64,000 nt of DNA, from positions 2,408,001 through 2,472,000 of the forward strand of contig WARS01000043.1 in assembly GCA_008933995.1 (NCBI GenBank), read 5' to 3'. Below are positions 26,011 to 39,686 of this stretch, in pieces. The stretch comes from Datnioides undecimradiatus (lineage: Eukaryota; Chordata; Actinopteri; Lobotiformes; Datnioididae). The notes below the pieces were generated by a model. The model did not search any database. It saw nothing but the letters and a program-made list of their open reading frames with translations, and was not told where the DNA came from. A program made the translations under genes and the position numbers. Within the stretch, counting starts at the first letter, position 1, and each line of letters opens with the position of its first letter.

Positions 26011-29000
26011 TTCTGATAATCAGTAACTTCACATCAAAGGTAAGACATGGGATGTTTTCACCGATCTGACCGCTCTCTGTTTCGTGAAGACAAAAAGAAC
26101 ATCTAGGAACCGACACTTCCCCTTTTGTTTCCAGCGGGAGGAAGAATAAACCTTCTCCAAGGGGAGATCTTTGTTTTTAACTTCACTGGTCCAGTGAATG
26201 ATCTGCTGAGACTGGCTGCAGACAGCGAACTCCATATTTGTTACGCACAGTCCCATCTGGAAGGTGTCCACTACGACTACAGTCTTCTGCGGGTCACTGA
26301 GCAGTGCCAAAAATAAAAAAAAAAATAACTGGGAGTTTTTATTCTGGCACATCACAAAGTCTGTTGTTGAGCAATTGGGGATGTGTCACTCCTGATAATG
26401 GTAGATCCAACTTTCTTTCTTCCAATGTTAAACCCACAGTCACATATTTTTTATATATATATTTAATGTCTCTGCTCTTTTACTTAGGTTAAGATAAGAC
26501 TGCAGTATTACCAGATTAAGTTAATAGGCTAAGTGTTCAACAGAGTCAATCAGACGCCCGTTTGATTTATGAAACGTCCAAAATGAAGACTCTGCTAAAA
26601 TATAAAACGATAAATCTGAATGTGACAGGCTGAGCGACTCATCGCTACCTCATTACCCGCTCTTAAGGTGCACTTAACTCGCAGCAGCTGCGGTGGGGCT
26701 GCTCAGTGGCCAGTAGATGAAAACTGGGCTTGTTCAGGGCAGCTCTCGAGTGCGACCGTGCGTCTTGAAGCATGGCGTTGCTGCAAGCTGCGCGCTCAGT
26801 GAACCCAGCTTGCGTAAAAATTGGACTATTGACTAATGAACTTGATAATCAACAAATCATAATCCAATTCAAAATACTGAGGGGGAAAATGAACGGCAGC
26901 AGCTGCAGTTTTTGGCGACCCCTAACACAACCGGTCTGTTTGACAGCTTCCAAGCTCTGACAAGGACAGGACACAAGTTTACAAACAGATGGAAAAGTGA
27001 CACCGTGAGGGTAAATTCAATGGGATGGACGTCAAAGCAGATCTCCAACAGTGTCCATTTCTATACTATCCAACAGTCTCCTGTAGGTTCAAACAACTCA
27101 GTGGTTCATACGTGTCATCTTCGCTTCAACTTGTCAGACACAGCCGGAAAAGAAGGAGCACAACAACCTTCAAACTGTTTTTTAAGAACATCTACAACTA
27201 ACTTGGGGCCAGACTGCGCTAACTTGACTTGAATGGGCCAACAATGGTAGATATATGAGAGCATCTGGATAAAATATGCTTTGTAGCTGACGGTTAAATG
27301 CTTCAGATGCTTTAATCATGTGTGCATGTTTCTGTGTTTACTTTGATGTAAATATGTTTGTTTTGACTCAGTCTTAATTTATATATTTAGCATTTATTCT
27401 TTTCTTTTGTCTTAATTTTACTTGTTTGCTCTTTTTGTTCGGCGGTTCACAGTCTTCCTGTACCTGCACGGCGACGAGGCGCTGGTTGTGACTGACCTAA
27501 CGCTACGTGGATAACGTGACAGCCTTTTGCGGAGCAGCAGCCGATGTGATGCATTAACAAATCTGAAGGTTGCTATTCATCACCCTACTGACATGGGGCG
27601 CAGTGGTCGGCAGTAATGCAAAGAATATGATTTATGATTTGCAGTTAATCAGCTGAAATATACAAAAACATCACCCATTGAATAACAGCAGAAAAAAAAA
27701 AAGATCTTAACATTCAAAACACAACCAATCACATCTGAGCCTCACCGTATATGCCGGCTACATGAGATAATTAGTTTTGTGAACCCTCCCTTTTCCCGGA
27801 CTCCCTGCTCCTGCACCCTTTAGGATGCTCCAGCATCGCAGACTCCTCGGACAGGAAGTACAGCTCTAAACGACAAGCGGATAACGGCGGAGGCGACACC
27901 TCACCTCCCGATAACAGATCAAGGAGGAGATAGGCCCTTGTGTGTAAATTTGTTGGCCGCATTGTTGTGATGACATAATTCATTACCCCCTCCCCCCTCA
28001 ATCCTTTTTATGAGGCTCCTATCTGTTTCATTCAGATATCTATCCAAACGCATAAAATGTGATTACACTGAGCTTTGAACTTATGCTGGCGAATTGTGTC
28101 TCCCCTCTAAATCCCCACACGAGCTCCCTCAGAGTGTGTTTATCGTGCAGCGTGGGAGTGTGTGTGATTATACAGTATGGCGCCGTGTCTCCTCTATATT
28201 TATGCTTATGTGACTGTCAATCATCCCTTTTTACACCCAGACCTCTAATTAAGTTTTGATATACTCCGCTGCCACTCTCGGGGTCACGCAAACAGATCAT
28301 ATTTTGCACGTTTGGAATATTCAGCGAATGTGGGAATAGCGGATTCGCAATAGCGGATGAGAAAAAGTTGTTTTTTTCTCCCTGCACCGGTAGCGACTGC
28401 AAAAGCCGAGAGCTAAATCACTTTCAAAGTTAATCTGCTATAAATCCTGGCAGGCAGTCCAAATCTAGGCAGAGAAACTTTTGAAATCAAATGCAGAATT
28501 TCAATGATCCTCGCTCTCAGGAAAGTGGGTGCTTCACTGGAATTCAACAGCAGCATCAGAAACAAAACCAGGCAGGTGTTTCCCTTTCCCCAAGAACACC
28601 AGCATCTCATTTAAGTCTCGCATGACTCTTACGCTGTGTATGAGATATGAAAGGACTTCGGTTTGAATCACGGTGATGTCAGACGTGAATCTGGTGCATG
28701 CATTGAGGGTAGGCGAGGGGATTTAGAACAGCAAAAACACTAAGGAAGTCGTGAGGGTAACCAGAGTTCAGCTGGTCAATCACTGCAACGTTAATGAGCC
28801 TCTGATGTGTTTCTGACTTAGCAGCCTGCTTTGTTCTCAGCGGGGCTACAGATATGTTGTGCTACGGACTGTGGGCTTTCAGTGATCGCTGAGACTGGCT
28901 GAGGGATCCCGCAGGGAGCATTATTTTCAGGAACTTGCAGACAAGGAGGTGACATTTCACATTCATCTTCTCCAACTTCACAGTGTTTTTTCCGTCTATT

Positions 29001-32000
29001 TAAAGACATAAATGTGGAAAATATAACATGTAACATGGAGAAAAGGCATGCTCTGCACACAAGATGTCCACCTTCCAAGGACAGGCTCCCTGTCTCAACC
29101 CCTGCTAATGGTGCATTGATATTCTCTGTAGAGACACGGGAGTGATGCTGTTCTTCTTATATAATATTTTTGAAAGAAAGGGATCAATCATAATCTCCCA
29201 AATAACAAATTAATCCTTGAAAGTAAAGGTCAGCATCTACAGCTCCATAACAGCCCGGCTTACTGGAGCCATAAAGGTAGATCATGTGATACAATCGTAG
29301 GAGATACAAGACTTTGTGCCGAGGTTGTTCTGCCAATAGAATAGCCATTGCCATTTTTCTAAAATAAATAATATTGTACATGCATTGACGTTATTTCAAA
29401 TTAAACAGATTAAAGAGAAATAAAAACCACTTAAATGTATGAAAAGTAACTTTTGTGGAAACACAAGAATCTGTATGTATTTTCAGACAGTTTTCTCAGA
29501 GTACATAATTTGCCTTTGATCCACCCGAGCGGTCCTCTAAGAAACGCCGGATAGCACACTGTGACCAGTACCCGGCTGCCAGTTTGTACTGTATGAAAAT
29601 TTGAGCTAATTCATCCTCAGAGAGCGAGCCCATTATTCATCACAGCTCTGAATAACCACCCAGGGAGAAAATGAAGTGATTCTAATGTATCTTTTGTCAT
29701 GCACAGGATTTCTGTCTAGCTTGGCACGACATCTGAGAATTATAAACAGCCCCACTGTGTACTGTCAACTCCAATTGTATCCTTGAATTCAACCAAAAGC
29801 CACAGTTATGGACAATTAAGAGCACGAGTGAGTGAGAATCACAACACATTAAATATTTCCAGCAGTCATCATGCACGCGGGAGGTTTCAGGACCTTTTTG
29901 GTGGAGTGCACCCATAAGTTCTGTATGACAAAGGTTTGACAGTGGGGACTCTGGCATTATACGGCCCACATTACAATCATTTATGATAGCAGGAGTCTCC
30001 ACATACGAGGCGGTGGCAGGAAGACCTTGACTTTTCTTTTATAGCCGTTTAATTTATAGACCATTTCAAATGTCACGAGGTACAGACTGTCGCTACAACT
30101 CTGCAGGAAGGAAAAAAAAAAAAGTCTGGCAGAGGCACATTGGCTCTCCCATTGTTAACAATCATTACATAATCAGACTGATCTGATCTACCGTACTGTG
30201 CCCGGAACAATGCCGTCACACTTGGCCACGGCGGCAGCGAACAGCGAACTGCGACCTGCGGCGCCATTAAAATGCAACGCATGGCCTCACCACCCTCAAC
30301 ACCCGCCTCCCCGTGTATTGTACGCTTCCAGCGAGCAGCAAACAACAGCATCATTATCTATGACGTCTCCTATCAGCGCCACCGGCGCCCCCGCCACACT
30401 TGAGACACACTTTCCATCAGCTTGCTTGCAGCACGCCGACAGGATTAGCGCTTAAACCTGGAGCCTGTTGACCCTCACCCTTAAGGTCTGTGCAACTTCT
30501 ATTATGGACAGACCATCTGCCAGAGAGCACGGAGACAGGGAAAGTGGCGTCTCAATATTTCACCCAGCCGCCGCTCTTAAAGTAGCCACAAAAGCCTTGT
30601 TCTGCTGCACTGTACGAAATGGGTTATGACAATAACAATTTAACAATCCACTTGGAGTTCAATCAAGACATGGAGTGGAGGAGGTCATGCTTCAGAAATC
30701 TAGAGCTGTTGGAAAAGTCAGGAGACAGAGCCTCATTCTGCTGCCTTAGATTGATCCTCGAACCAAAGAAAGGAGAAATGTGATCCAGTGGAAATGTGCG
30801 ACTTGACTGCACACGGACTAGACGTTCTCATACATCATTACAGCAAGTTAGGCGCGTGCTAATAATCTGAATCACCCTTCTCATCTGCAGCTGTGATAAA
30901 GAGAGGCTTCCTGTTTTTATGCACACTCTCAGCAACAGAGAGAGAAATGCGAGATGCACAAGAGAGGGGGGAAAAAAACAGGTTTTCAGATCATCAAACA
31001 ACCCCCTCCCTCCCCCCCGTCCTCACCAGGAGACATACGAATGTCAGGAGGTAGTGTCTCTTAAACATGGCAGCGGGATAACATATCTCAATGTGTGTGG
31101 GTCTGCTGCACAATAAAGATTCCCCCCGTACCGAAGAGGGGGAACAACAAAGACAGACACAGAGACACAGATGGGAGTTGGCAGCGGTTACAGCTTTACT
31201 CCGAGTAGGAAGAGAAGGAGGATGGAAGAAGGGGAAGGCAGTGTTAGAAGTGTTATTGTTGGGGTGGGCTGGGGCTGAGCTATTGAGAGATGAAACAGGA
31301 AACCTTAACAATCGGTGTATCAACACATACTGACAACGTTTGAAATTTAGATTAGATTAAGCCTTTGATTACTCAAATAGTTTAACATTGTGATATGATA
31401 ACAATATGATTTTATTCGATCTGTTTCCTTGTAAAACGTCGCTGCACTGCATCGACAACTTTAGGGCGACAGCCTGATGGTCACAGAAGGAAGACAGGCG
31501 CCTTCCATACAATGAGTTGCCAGTCGGCTACTCGGGGGAGGATTCAAGAAGTAAATACCATACAAATAGTACTGACGGGCCCATTATAAAAGCGCTTTAC
31601 GCTCCATGTTGCTCCAGAGGACTCGCTGTGGCCATAATGAGCTAATCCCAGGTGCTAATGTGTGTAAGCGTGAATGCGAAACCACGCTTAGAAAAACCTA
31701 CTCAGGATAAATAAGGAGTCAGTGGAGGTGGGCTCTTCCGATGAAGCATTCGTAGCCGAGGAATAGTTCGATGTTTTGTAAAATACACTTATTCACCGTC
31801 AGGAAATGACGGACACCGCCAAGTTTTGATGCTTAACTGCAGCTAAAAGTGGCATTTTGTGCTGATTCTTTGTTCCTTGCTCAGGTTGTAAGCACTGCAA
31901 CAGTTTCTGAGCGCCGCCCCTACAGGTTTGGCGGGAAAACAGCGGAGGAAGTGCGGCGCGGGCCGCACTTTCCATTCTACCACAACCGAGAATCCAGTTT

Positions 32001-35000
32001 AATTCATTATGCTGGATAACACAAAACACAAAACTCTTTTCATCAGAACTACTTCCTGCCAAAGAAATAGTCAAATTAAATGGTGTATTTGTGGCCACTG
32101 TAAACTGGGTGAATGCTGAAAATGGAGAGGCATACTGTACATCTCAAAGGCTGTGCAAACCAACCCGTCAGCTCGACATGGCGCCAAGTTAAAAATGTGT
32201 TTTTCGTTAGTTTGTTTGTTTAAATCTGAGTGAACGGACCTTCAGAATATCAAAAGCAGCTTTGAAAAACGTGCCCAGCAATATGAGGCGATCGTGGATT
32301 CAGAGGGTTTTCCTGTGTTGGCAAAGTTTGTAAATCTACACCCGCGAGAAAACAGCAATGTGTCTTTCACAGAATAAAGGCAATAATGTGGACACGCTGT
32401 ATAGGAGCACAGTATAGCACCTTGTTCTGTTATGTTTAGTTCTGTAGTGCTGTGATACTACGCGCTGGAAAGGCACCTAAACATGATGGATTTCACAGAT
32501 CCCCAAGGGTCCCGAAGGAAGCTGCAGTGTGGCTGTTTGATCGCCTCCGAGCATCCCAGTAGAAACCACGGGGAGGCAGGAATATATTGTAGTAGCCGTA
32601 AAAAGTACACATGCGAGATCACAATATTAGTAACGTAGCAGAGAAAAACCTTTCACACCTGACCTGAACACTGAAAAGCGAGGCGCTGAATGTGGATGCA
32701 TCTGACATCTGCACAGACGCGGCCACTAGAGTAACTCTCTGGGAGAAATATGCCTCTTAAAACCAGTTTGCTCTCCAAAACAGCCCCAAAAAGACACCTC
32801 AGAGGGTAATTGGTAAAGATTTTTGAACCTGCTGTGACGCCAGGACACCTAAGATCATTGTGGAGACCCTAAAACGGTGCCATTTTCAGCGCGCAATTTT
32901 CCTCCCCAACATACAGCTTTATTGCCATACCATCCAAATCTGACCCCCTCCCCCTCCCACCGCCACCATTACTACCAGCTGCCATTACTGGGTGCCCACA
33001 CCTTTGCACAAAATGCTTTTCCTCTCAAATCTGAAATGCTTTGATCAGGTTTCTTGCATCCCCCCCTTCCTCCCCTTCCTCCTCCTCCTCCTTCTTTCTG
33101 GTGAAAAGCATTATTGACTCAAAAGCCTTTGCTTCCCTGCAGTGTTCGAAGAAAGCCATTGTAATGAAAAGCAGAGCAGCTCCATTAACACCACTACCTG
33201 CTCAGCTGGCACCATCTCCTACCTGTTGTTAAATGGCTTAATTGGATCTGAGCAAAAAGGGGTGGGGTGGGGTTGGTGGAAAGACTTTTTTTTTTTTTTT
33301 TCCACGGTTTGGTGCGGTGCAGCAAAATGTTTTCCTTGCGAGAATATGAGAATATTCTGCACACTGCTGTTTGGCTTTGTTGGTGTCCTTGTGGGTTTGA
33401 ACATAACAGAGTGTATCAGTATCATTTCTGTGCAGAAAGCCTACAGAGCCACTCTGGAAATGAGCACTGTATTATCTCTCTTTCCATATCCCCGTGCGAC
33501 TCAGTCTGTTATTTATTTAGACTAGCACGTTCATCAAGTATCCTCACTATGCCCTGCAATGTATATAGAAGTGTATATATAATATATAGGCTACATAGTG
33601 TAAATGAAACATGGAGAAGTGGAGAATCAATTAGTGAGTGCAGCCTTGAAAAACAGATCCAGTCATTCATCTAATGCACCACTGGAAATAGATTGTATCT
33701 TGTGGTTTCAAAGAGCCGCCACAGATAAAGTGAATGCATTGTGGGAATACAGAGACTGAAGTTGGACTGTAAATGCATACAGATGGCTGAGCGGCTCAGA
33801 CTGCACGGTTTCTTTAGCATTCCCACTTTCTCTGCAAGTACTTAAATTACTGCCGTAATTAGGGGAATGTGTCGGGATCGTTAGTGTACCAAGAATGCCA
33901 AAGGCTGCTGCACCGATCAGCAGACACACTGTTCATCTGGTGCCTTTCACCTATAGGTGCACATAAACAACCCTGTCACCAAACTTGGTAGGATTCAGGC
34001 TTCAGACTCAGCTAAACGTCGCCGTAATAGACTCACAGTCGTGCAAGTTAAAGTAGCAGTACCACGCTCTGTTGCACTGTATTGAATAAGTTTGAAAGTA
34101 TGTTTGAAATGTATTTTAGGTGAACAGTAAAAGTACTTAATACTTGATAACAATGTCCCCTGTTAGTGCTACAACACTGTGTAACTAGCCTTTTGTTGCT
34201 GAATTGAAGCTAATTATATCATTTACATGTAGAATGTGTAAGTTTCATCTGCATGAATGCAGGTTTTGCATAACTGTGTAACGTAACAAGCAACTAAAGC
34301 TGCCAAATTACATTTCCCTCTGTAATGTAACTGAATAGGAGTATGCGTGATGTGTAATTAGTGAGGCAAAGTACATCAGAGTTGTGCTGAAGCACAGCAT
34401 CAGATCAAATGCGCTCCACTCAGGTACATTTCACCAGATGGTATGATGTTTCTGCTGTTTGCGGTATTATAATATCAGCATCGTTAAGACATTGCACAAA
34501 TACGGTTGTATTTGTTGTCCCATAAAGCCCATATGGTTTCAGATCTAACGACGAGGCCGCTGTACGCTTACACAGAAACCCCTTGAAAGGATTTCAGGCT
34601 GTAAATCGGAGTCGTATCGATGGCAGAAGTTAATCTGGTTTTAGGTCAGCTTTACCTCCATCTGCTGCACCATCGCGGCGATATAAGAAAAAAAAAACAA
34701 CACGACCTCAAATTTCATTCGCAAACCATCAGACAACACAAGTCGTGTCCAGCCCCGGCGCAAGCGCCTGTTATATAGTGCCAAATGAGTCGGGCGCAAA
34801 GCTTGAGGATGAAAAACAAAAGTATAATCCCTCTGCCGCTAACGGTGTCACTCAAGGATTAGCGTGCCAAGGAAAAAAAATAACACACTAAGTACTGCGC
34901 GGATAAATTAAAAGCTCTGGGCAACGTGGCGTGCCTCCAGTCGCCTCAGAAACATTGATTGTGTCACAATGGGGGAAGTGTTTGCGCGTCAATGTGCGCG

Positions 35001-35231
35001 CCCTGACAGAATAACAGCAACTTCGGATATCCTCGTATCAGTTGATTTGAGCCTGCGGGATGCGGTGACAAGTAAATTGAAACGTTGGAAGCTTAAGGCG
35101 GGAGATTGGGAGATATTTTTCTGAGTCAAGGAGAGTGACCCGGTGGATCATTAGAGAAGAGTTGCGGCGCCTCGCCGATGATGAGGGTTAAACTCCCCTT
35201 CTGTGCGTGACAGCGAGTCAGACGGAGTAGC

Positions 35232-35244
35232 GGGGGGGGGGGGG
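35232..35244. repeat. poly(G) run, 13 nt
   Basis: Thirteen G residues in a row inside the CpG island; a likely site of length error in sequencing. Confidence 0.9.
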
Positions 35245-35293
35245 ACTTTGCACGGATGGACTCCGGTCGGATAGGCTTTAACAGTTACTTAGC

Positions 35294-35324
<31 letters not shown>

Positions 35325-35328
35325 ACAC
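35294..35328. repeat. (CA)n microsatellite
   Basis: About seventeen CA units with one interruption, just downstream (minus strand) of the proposed exon 1 donor. Confidence 0.9.
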
Positions 35329-35352
35329 TACAATCACATCTTTTTTTTTTAC

Positions 35353-35640
35353 CTTTGTGTCCAGACGTGAACCATCCAGGAGGATAATCCAAACGAGATT
35401 GGTCGTGAACGAAGGGGAAGCAACACTTCTCTCAACAAACTATTGTTAATGAAAACCTCGAGCTCCGGTCAAATCCACGGCTGGTGTAGTGTAATTTCCG
35501 ATGTGCGCGTAGAAAGAGAGACAGAAAGAGGGACAGCTGTCCTCGGGAGAAGTTTGCGCCTAAAAGCAGCCAAAGGGGAGCTTGTTAATCCTTTCCCAAA
35601 ATATCATCAATGCACAGTGGAGTCGATGGGGGAGGACGGA
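35353..35640 (-). other. fstl5: candidate fstl5 5'UTR exon 1
   Basis: On the minus strand this CpG-island-edge sequence ends in 'ggacacaaag|gtaaaa' with the GT at 35352-35351, a reasonable splice donor followed by a run of A. Spliced to the acceptor before 12527 it would put a non-coding first exon ahead of the ATG-bearing exon. The 5' end near 35640 is arbitrary. This is inference from position and one splice-like site, with no homology support. Confidence 0.3.
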
Positions 35641-36033
35641 GAGGAGTAGATGGATGTGGAGTTCAGCACCACGGCAGAGTGGACAGCTCCGACGGCGCAG
35701 CGATCTCACCTCGGCCGCTCTCGGGTCTCGTGTGCGCCACCGAGGCAGGAGCCACCAGCCCCAACCTCACCTACTGGCTCAGTCCCGACCGGATTTACAT
35801 ACAATCACGCGGGAGGGAGGGCGGAGAGGGAGGGACGAACCAATCGCGAATATATCCCGTAGTAGGCAGTGTGAGCGGCGAAACGAGGACGGACGCACGG
35901 ACGGAATGTGAAGCGGTTCAGTCCTGCGCGCCGAGCGAAACTGTCCTTGACTAAGAGGGGAGGAAAAGGGAAGCGAGAGGGAGAGGGAGAGAGAGAGTGA
36001 GTGAGGGAGAGTTGGGTTTCTTTACGGCTGCCC

Positions 36034-36066
36034 CACTCACTCACTCACTCACACACACACACACAC
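36034..36066. repeat. (CACT)n-(CA)n microsatellite
   Basis: Four CACT/TCAC tetranucleotides followed by about eight CA units at the edge of the CpG island. Confidence 0.9.
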
Positions 36067-36372
36067 GCTCACACATACTGCACGCTACAGTGATTGAGTG
36101 GTGAATAAAAACGTGCTGTATCCACAATTTTACTCAGCGCTACATCACCACACTGCGCTGCTACTGCGTGACCTCCAGGTGAATGACCTTTAAAACACAA
36201 CAATACAAATTATAAAGGCATTTATGTATAAAAATACAAGATTATGTTTGATTTAAAGACCTTGTTATTCGCCAAATTGGGAAAAATCAGCCTCTAATAA
36301 GAACCCTAATCAATTCAATAAAATATTTTATAATTATTTTAAATGTTATTGGTATTAGTAATAGTCAGTGAT

Positions 36373-36790
36373 AGTAACTAAGTACATTTACTCAGGTACG
36401 GCACAGAGATTGTTGTACTTTACTTGAATATTTCCATTTTATGTCACTTTTATGTCCTTTTCCACTACTTTTAAGAGAGAAATACTGTACTTTACTACTT
36501 CATTACTAAATGTATCAACAGTTACTTTACAGTTACAGGTTTTATTAATTAATATGACCAATTCAGTCAACATAATGTATTGTTGGACTGTTCAGCAGTG
36601 CCCATATTAAGCTAAATCAGCACTATATGAAAATGCTACTGATTGTTAAAACATCAATAATAAGAACAATAATATAATAGTACTATGATTGTAGTTACAT
36701 AATACACTCTCAGCCTAAATTAAAAGTAACATAATCAATTTTGTATTTCAGAGTTTTATCAGTCAAGTAAAAGTAGCCCCTATGTGGAAT
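36373..36790 (+). repeat. 'agtacttttact' composite dispersed repeat
   Basis: It opens with 'taagtacatttactcaggta' and contains 'tactttacttgaatatttcc', 'ttttccactactttta', 'aatactgtactttact' and 'cagttactttacagttac'. This word pattern is characteristic of a very abundant teleost repeat. Related fragments recur in this window in both orientations. I cannot assign it to a transposon class. Confidence 0.65.
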
Positions 36791-38084
36791 CTCAACATCA
36801 TATTTGTTCCTTACTCCCGATGCATGATCATGAACGCATCATTTTTGTGTGACAGCTGGTAAAGGTGACAATCTCGTATATAACGAAATTATCCTGTATT
36901 TTGTGTGTAAAATACTAATCTATAGAGTGAAAACGTAATAAAAGCTGACTTACCTCTGAAATACAGAAGAGTGAAGATTCAAAGAGCATAAAAATACAAG
37001 CACAAACACTTGAAAATAGGACTTGTGCATTTCATATTTTTGCACATGCTTCCGTGCACGTTACAGTAACTGTGCACACATATATCTCTGACTGTGAGCA
37101 GCAGTCGTAGCCCCCTTAAGAGTGCCTTTAAATAACTTGCATCAGGCCAGCGCTATTTATGATGCATGAACGTGTGTGCTATATTTACAGTGCATCAAAA
37201 GTTCTGTTTGTCCTGTGTGCAAACGCGGTTATTTGTGCATGTTATCATTACTTATTCATGTATTTATTTCTGTTTAGCCTATTGTTCCGCCCGCTTTCTG
37301 TTCACATCTCCATTTACACAATGAGAAATCGCACTCATAGATTATGCACTGCATTATGCGCTGGCTGGTCTATTATAAGTCTGCACAGAATGTATGCCAC
37401 GACAGTACTTATATATGCATTTATGTTCTTTTGCATGTTGAAAACTACTACTACTAAATTTCTGGCGTGCTCACTGAGTCATCAGTGTTAAAGTCTCAGT
37501 GAATCAGCAACCACATCATTTATACACCCAACTAAACTAAAGATGTTTGAACATATGCATGTACTAGTGTAAAATACAGACAGCCTCTATGTGGGAAGAC
37601 AAGACAACACCCAGATTTAACTGCTCACGTTCCACAATATCTGCACAATTATGGGATGGGATGGTTAAATTAGGGAAAGAGGGTTGTTTTGCCATGTAAA
37701 GTATCTTTAAAGTAGTAAGGTCCAGTGGGTTTCAAAGCTATATTGACTGAATGTCTCAACATTCAAATACAGATTCATCAGCCATTTGTTTTTAATTTAG
37801 TTTCCAGGGCGTCATGTGACACTCAGTGTTAGGAGGCAGTGGCCTACATGTTTTGCAGTAGGTTTCTGGCAGTTCCTCTTTTTTTGGACGTTTTTGTGTC
37901 ATTAATTACTGAAACTGCTTATGAAAAGAGAGGGAACCTGAATATAAAAGTATCAATTATTGCTATTTATTAATAAATGTTTAGAGGGGTTTGTTGTGTG
38001 GTATTTTAGAAGTTACCTGGGTAACTGAGAGATGTTGTCTTCACCATCATTGTCTTCACTGCTTTAAACAACATAGGGAATTAG

Positions 38085-38165
38085 AAATAAAGGCCTGCCT
38101 CTAATACAAGCCTGGTTCAAATAAAGGCCTGGCGCCTCTATGGCTGAGGCAAATAAAGTCTGCCG
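38085..38165 (+). repeat. local repeats of 'aaataaaggcctg'
   Basis: The word 'aaataaaggcctg' occurs twice with a third degraded form ('aaataaagtctg') within 80 nt. It immediately precedes the 38325-38520 repeat and may be part of the same element. Confidence 0.6.
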
Positions 38166-38324
38166 TCGCTATTTCAGATTCGATTACACAGTCGTTATCA
38201 TTTAAAATCCAGACACAATATAGTTTTTACTCCGACTTGTTGAAGTGAACCTAACATTTATATGTACAAAATGTAATTTCCTGCCACATTTCTTGGGTGT
38301 CTCAATCAAACCAACAACAAATGC

Positions 38325-38520
38325 AACAGATGCAGTCTGGTGATGTCATGGAGAAGCATAGGATTATGGGAGTTGTTGTCTCTACTACCAATTCAGTCAC
38401 CTTCCTCTGGTTTTCCCTGGATTTCTTCAGTGTTCATTGTTCAGGAGGAGCTGGATTCTTCATAGGGGTCTTCTCCACTCCAAAGCAAACAGACCTGTTG
38501 TATGACCATGATGTATGACG
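38325..38520 (+). repeat. dispersed repeat, 'catgggagttgttgtc' family, copy 1
   Basis: It shares, in order, 'gtctggtgatg', 'gga(t)tatgggagttgttgtct', a 'ctcc.ctggttttccctgga'-like segment, 'ggaggagctgg..t' and 'gtcttctcc.ctccaaa' with a second copy at 47385-47560. Order and spacing are kept, so this is a true repeat, now clearly diverged. Class unknown. Confidence 0.65.
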
Positions 38521-39615
38521 TGATTGACTGGTGACCATGTGACACAGACTGTCATCTTGATTGGAACTACAGATTTGAAAGATTTTGGATAATATAAGAA
38601 CACAGCACTTCATAATAATAATAATGTGGATTTTCAGAAACTTTAATGCAGAAATGTTGCATTTCTGCATTTCACAATGTACTTTTAATCCCTGGTCAAG
38701 CTTAGGCAACTCAAAAGGAGACCAGCATGAAGTTGTTTCCACTGCAGGAACTTTCCAAAAGTACCATGAACTTTCTGAGGACTGAAGGAATAAACTTTAA
38801 TTCCTCTAGAATAGTTTCAGGTGGTAAAAAAGTTCAGGGGCATTGACGGTTGGGAGGAGACGGGAGGTAAGTTATGGTCTGCACTGTTAAAGTCCTGATA
38901 CCTCCTTTCTAATATTTTCTGCAGCGTCACTGTCCTTCCTGTCTGGCTTGCGGGAGAGGACAGTCGCTGTTTACCAAAAGAGGTCACTTGTCATATTGGA
39001 ACAAACCCCCAGTGTTGTTTTCTGGTGGGAAGCGTCAGTCTTCTTGTGTGATACAACCTGAACCTGACCTCGGAAGAATCCCGCCGAGCCTCCGTCGTCC
39101 TGACCTCAACCGTCCCGGGTTCATCCAAATAAAAACCTGTGACTTTTATATGATCTTCATATCACAACAGCATCTTGACGCCACACAGGAAGTTGAAGGG
39201 TAACGTGTGTTCAGACTCTGATGTGTGTTCGTGTAACATTCTGAAAACAAGTCATGCTCAGGCCTCACGTGTAAATATACTGCCACGCTCGCGTCACCAT
39301 AATCAAACATGATGTGCGCGCAGACGCTCGCTCAGCACATGTGCCAACTGTCCTGTCGCTCCCACAAGATGAAGTTATAGCATGATTCATTAAGTCAAAT
39401 AAGAGGAGGCTGTCCCTCGACATTCTCCCTCCCTCATTCTCGCCACATCTGTGCTTATAAACAACCCGCGTGTATATGTCACACGGGTGCAGCTGAGATG
39501 TGCCGCAATTCATCATGCCGACAATTAATGCTGTGCATGTTAAATAAGGAAGAGGAGGGAGGAACTGTCTCCACGGCAGGTTGGTGCTTTGCAGCTTTGT
39601 TATTCAAGCTGGGAC

Positions 39616-39621
<6 letters not shown>

Positions 39622-39659
<38 letters not shown>

Positions 39660-39686
39660 AAGTTTGTGTGTGTGTGTGTGTGTGTG
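39622..39686. repeat. (TG)n(AG)n(TG)n compound microsatellite
   Basis: Two GT tracts separated by a short GA tract. The Val/Cys-rich open frames over it are artefacts of the repeat. Confidence 0.95.

Larger units (their letters stand above)
12528..35352 (-). other. fstl5: fstl5 intron 1 (inferred), no coding exon seen
   Basis: About 23 kb between the signal-peptide exon and the CpG island proposed as the fstl5 promoter. I see no credible coding exon on either strand. It carries simple repeats, two dispersed-repeat copies (about 18.6 and 25.8 kb), a promoter-like CpG/CRE/YY1 cluster at 19.05-19.42 kb and AT-rich blocks with many TAAT words. The right boundary depends on the exon 1 placement, which is inferred. 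Confidence 0.45.
35160..36070 (-). promoter_or_regulatory. fstl5: CpG island, candidate fstl5 promoter
   Basis: This is the most CpG-dense non-coding block in the window; by hand I count about 30 CpG in the 320 nt from 35640 to 35960. It holds a CCAAT box (35839-35843, plus orientation) next to an ATATATC word, GC-box-like tracts, a 13-G run and CA/CACT microsatellites. It lies upstream of the fstl5 signal-peptide exon on the correct side. The next gene, qdpr, has its own separate promoter 22 kb away, so fstl5 is the natural owner. Orientation and start site are not proven, and a divergent transcript is possible. Many long open frames cross this block on both strands because stop codons are rare in GC-rich DNA; I do not regard them as genes. 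Confidence 0.5.

Noticed and set aside
35443-36044. Several overlapping open frames of 70-114 codons on both strands at the CpG island
   Set aside because: GC-rich DNA has few stop codons. The frames overlap in several phases and share no recognisable domain; the composition is that of a CpG island, not a gene.
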